The position numbers and the translations under genes were made by a program. The notes under the pieces are model-generated. The model was not told where the DNA came from, made no database searches, and was given only the letters and a program-made list of their open reading frames with translations. Positions 61,679-64,000 of a DNA stretch of 64,000 nucleotides are shown piece after piece (position 1 is the first letter of the stretch; every line of letters starts with the position of its first letter). Origin of the DNA: Bacteroidia bacterium (GTDB taxonomy: Bacteria > Bacteroidota > Bacteroidia > AKYH767-A > OLB10); contig JBAOIA010000012.1 in assembly GCA_037045145.1 (NCBI GenBank), positions 806,001 to 870,000 on the forward strand, read 5' to 3'.

Positions 61679-62563
61679 ATGAAAAGACTCTACACAATAA
61701 TAATCTTCCTTTCAATTACCTCAGGCGTTAAAGCACAAAATGCAACCCCCAATGCAGGTTTTGAAAACTGGAATGCTGTTGGAAACCGCTTTGACCCTGC
61801 CGACTGGAATAATTTGAATCCAAGTACTGCAATAATAGGTGTGCTAACATGCGCACGTGCCTCTGGTGCAGATGCTCACAGTGGCAACTATGCAATTAAA
61901 TTAACCACTAAATTAATTCCGGCTTTTAATATCATAGCGAATGGTATTGCAAGCACAGGTACATTGATTACAACACCACCTTATGGTGTTTCAGGAGGCA
62001 TTGCTTATACCGGTCGCCCTGACAGCATTACCGGATGGTATAAGTACACTCCTGCAGGTACAGATCAGGGGTTTGTAGAACTTCAACTGTTAGGAGCAAC
62101 AAACACTGACACTATTGGATATGTGAGATTTGAAACACCTAATGCCACAGTTAGTACATACACACGATTTGCGGCTGCTGTCAACTATCTTTCTACAGCA
62201 ACACCTTCAAATTCTATTTGGATTCTTTCTTCCAGCAAGGGAGTTGGGCCGATTGTAAACAGTCAGATTTTTATTGATGATATAGCAATGGTTTTTAATT
62301 CGTCATCAGTAAATACTATCAATTCAAAAAATGAAGTAACAATTCTTGGCAATGTCATAAAAGAAAAAATTCGATTTAACTATAAAAACACAGGTGTTTA
62401 TCAATTCAGGTTGATAGATACTGCAGGACGTATTGTAGCAGACACTCAACTTAACTCACAACAAAGCACCGTAGATGTTACTTCTTTGGATGGTTTGTAT
62501 TTTTATACCATAGAAAACAGTACAGGTATCATCAATACAGGAAAAATAATTATCAGGAATTAA
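61679..62563 (+). CDS. Secreted protein with T9SS sorting domain, carbohydrate-binding-like fold
   Basis: A 294-residue exported protein with signal MKRLYTIIIFLSITSGVKA. The mature domain starts NATPNAGFENWNAVGN and contains YTGRPDSITGWYKYTPAGTD and QIFIDDIAMVF. That is the pattern of a beta-sandwich (PCMD- or galactose-binding-like) protein often placed with cell-surface nutrient uptake. The final 70 residues are a type A T9SS domain (FRLIDTAGRIVADT, DGLYFYTIENSTG). The TonB-dependent receptor begins two bases after its stop, so the two are co-expressed and may bind the same substrate. Confidence 0.85.
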   Translation: MKRLYTIIIFLSITSGVKAQNATPNAGFENWNAVGNRFDPADWNNLNPSTAIIGVLTCARASGADAHSGNYAIKLTTKLIPAFNIIANGIASTGTLITTPPYGVSGGIAYTGRPDSITGWYKYTPAGTDQGFVELQLLGATNTDTIGYVRFETPNATVSTYTRFAAAVNYLSTATPSNSIWILSSSKGVGPIVNSQIFIDDIAMVFNSSSVNTINSKNEVTILGNVIKEKIRFNYKNTGVYQFRLIDTAGRIVADTQLNSQQSTVDVTSLDGLYFYTIENSTGIINTGKIIIRN

Positions 62564-62564
62564 T

Positions 62565-64000
62565 ATGCGCTATCTAAGTAACGCAAAAAAAACTTTTTTC
62601 TTAATAATCGTAATCCTCCTGTCAGGCATTTCCTGCATTGCACAAATGGGTGTGTTGAAAGGAAACGTTTATTTAAAGCAAAGTGGAGAACCTGTTGCCG
62701 GTGCCGGTATTTTTCCTCTCCATGACAAGTCAATAGGTGTGGCATCTGATGCTGATGGAAGTTATGAGATAAATCTTCCTGTTGGAAAACAAACTATAGT
62801 ATATGCACTGACAGGTTTGAGAAATGATACACTTACATTAGATATTAAAGATGGTATAGAGACTATCCGTAATATCTACCTAACATCAAACCTTAAAAAT
62901 CTTAATGTAGTTGTTGTTTCTGCAAGTAAGTACGAACAGCGTATTGAAGATATTACTGTAAGCATGGAAGTTATCAGTCCAAAGCTTATTGAAAACAGAA
63001 ACACCACAAATGTAACCAGTGTGCTGGAGCAAACTCCCGGTGTTACTATATTAGATCAGGAGCCTCAAATTCGCGGTGGCAGTGGTTTTAGTTTTGGTGT
63101 TGGCAGCCGTGTAGCAACACTCATTGACGGACTCCCTATAATGACAGGAGATGCCGGTCGTACTGATTGGCAATTTATTCCTGTAGAAAACATTGAACAG
63201 ATTGAAGTAATTAAAGGTGCTTCTTCTGTATTATATGGCTCATCAGCGTTAAGTGGAACAATTAATTTCAGGACAGCATATCCAAAAGAGCGTTATCACA
63301 CCTACTTAAGAACCTATGGTGGTGTTTATGATAAACCATCAAACAGAGAAGCAAAGTGGTGGGATGGCCCTGCAACTTTTTCAGGTATCAACTTTTTACA
63401 TAGTGAGAAAATCAATCGCTGGGATTTAATCATTGGAGGTAACGGATTATATGATCACGGATTTATTGGCCCTCCTTTAGCAATGAGTTCTTTGCCTTTT
63501 CAGGATACAACTATCAGCAATAATGATGTTGCATCCCGCTGGGGCAGGTTAAACTTTAACATCCGTCATCGTTTCAAAAATATTGAAGGACTTTCAGCTG
63601 GTATCAACGGAAATTTTATGCAGTCGCACTCCAATTTTTCTTTGGTATGGGCAAATGACAGCACAGGAATTTACAATGCATTTCCAAAAACCATGACACT
63701 TACCGATTCAAAAACATTTTATATTGACCCCTACATCAGCCTTACAGGAAAGAAAGGCTCATCACATCAACTGCGTTCGCGTATTTTCTATGCCGATAAT
63801 GACAATGGCAACGATCAGTCAAATAAAACAAATGTATATCTTGCTGAATATCGTTTTAACCGCGAAATAATTTCATTAGGAAGATTAAATGTTACATCAG
63901 GAGCCTATTTTCAGCAATCATTCAGTCAGGCCTCACTGTATGCAGGAAGCGGCAGCAATAAAAACACACTTGAAAACTATGCAGCATTTATACAATTGGA
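62565..64000 (+). CDS. TonB-dependent outer-membrane receptor, C-terminus cut by window edge
   Basis: Open frame of 478 codons running off the right edge. Signal peptide: MRYLSNAKKTFFLIIVILLS. Next comes a CarboxypepD_reg-like domain (residues about 28-110; GNVYLKQSGEPVAGAGIF, DADGSYEINLPVGKQ). The plug domain follows (about 120-230; VTSVLEQTPGV, IRGGSGFSFGVGSRV, LIDGLPIMTGDAG, IEVIKGASSVLYGSSALSGTINF). The start of the barrel is visible. This layout is the Bacteroidota TonB receptor for uptake of metals, cofactors or other scarce nutrients. It is not SusC-like in its plug spacing. The substrate is unknown, and the link with the T9SS protein directly upstream is the best clue. Confidence 0.93.
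   Translation, partial: MRYLSNAKKTFFLIIVILLSGISCIAQMGVLKGNVYLKQSGEPVAGAGIFPLHDKSIGVASDADGSYEINLPVGKQTIVYALTGLRNDTLTLDIKDGIETIRNIYLTSNLKNLNVVVVSASKYEQRIEDITVSMEVISPKLIENRNTTNVTSVLEQTPGVTILDQEPQIRGGSGFSFGVGSRVATLIDGLPIMTGDAGRTDWQFIPVENIEQIEVIKGASSVLYGSSALSGTINFRTAYPKERYHTYLRTYGGVYDKPSNREAKWWDGPATFSGINFLHSEKINRWDLIIGGNGLYDHGFIGPPLAMSSLPFQDTTISNNDVASRWGRLNFNIRHRFKNIEGLSAGINGNFMQSHSNFSLVWANDSTGIYNAFPKTMTLTDSKTFYIDPYISLTGKKGSSHQLRSRIFYADNDNGNDQSNKTNVYLAEYRFNREIISLGRLNVTSGAYFQQSFSQASLYAGSGSNKNTLENYAAFIQL

Noticed and set aside
1..64000. tRNA, rRNA, insertion sequence, integrase, prophage, toxin-antitoxin or CRISPR-Cas genes
   Set aside because: None was found. No transposase or integrase frame, no cloverleaf-like sequence and no short direct-repeat array is visible on either strand.

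Overview
This 64 kb window is chromosomal DNA from a member of the Bacteroidota. Three things point there. First, AT-rich DNA carries many TAnnTTTG promoter -7 elements, several with a TTG or TTTG about 17-19 bases upstream. Second, eight secreted proteins end in type IX secretion (T9SS) sorting domains, one of them the gliding-motility-associated (CHU_C) type. Third, it holds families typical of the phylum (PurA-like DUF3276, DUF4783, DUF6089, alternative GlmU-like protein, SprB repeats). A free-living Chitinophagia, Sphingobacteriia or Saprospiria relative is my guess; the genus cannot be read from the sequence. I see no tRNA, rRNA, insertion sequence, prophage or CRISPR array.

Layout. 0-3.7 kb (minus strand): a truncated dipeptidyl peptidase IV, an unidentified 68-residue protein with its own promoter and terminator, a PurA-like nucleic-acid-binding protein and the GTPase MeaB. 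3.8-10 kb (plus): a tight operon of two glycosyltransferases, uvrC, an orphan histidine kinase and gpmI. 10-16 kb: an outer-membrane beta-barrel protein, a tandem universal stress protein, a DUF4159 protein and a large secreted M36-like metallopeptidase. 16-22 kb (minus): M32 carboxypeptidase, small membrane and lipoprotein genes, then SBBP and kelch beta-propeller T9SS cargo.

22-35 kb is the most accessory-looking stretch. It is a cell-surface glycan region: methyltransferase, GT4 glycosyltransferase, a strongly AT-rich operon (PLP aminotransferase, HAD-like protein, ATP-grasp ligase, GNAT acyltransferase), a polysaccharide deacetylase and a flippase. Three beta-propeller T9SS cargo genes are interleaved with it and a fourth lies just beyond. 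An aminotransferase, an ATP-grasp ligase and an acetyltransferase together suggest that an amino acid or amino sugar is made, ligated and acylated on an exported glycan. This exact set is not one I recognise.

35-51 kb is mostly housekeeping: ychF, AsmA-like protein, amino-acid permease, SDR, asnB, rlmH, nadC, BrkB-type membrane protein, lon, alternative GlmU and mdh. 51.5-56.1 kb is one giant SprB-repeat adhesin. 56.9-60.9 kb is a compact nitrite-reduction operon: alginate-export-like porin, copper nitrite reductase nirK, nirV-like SUMF1 lipoprotein and a Sco-type copper chaperone, preceded by a possible FNR/CRP-type operator. The window ends with a spermidine-synthase-like protein, another T9SS cargo and a truncated TonB-dependent receptor.

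Gene packing is extreme. Three convergent pairs abut with no spacer (TAA directly followed by the complement of TGA), and several predicted promoters lie so close to the start codon that the mRNAs would be leaderless.
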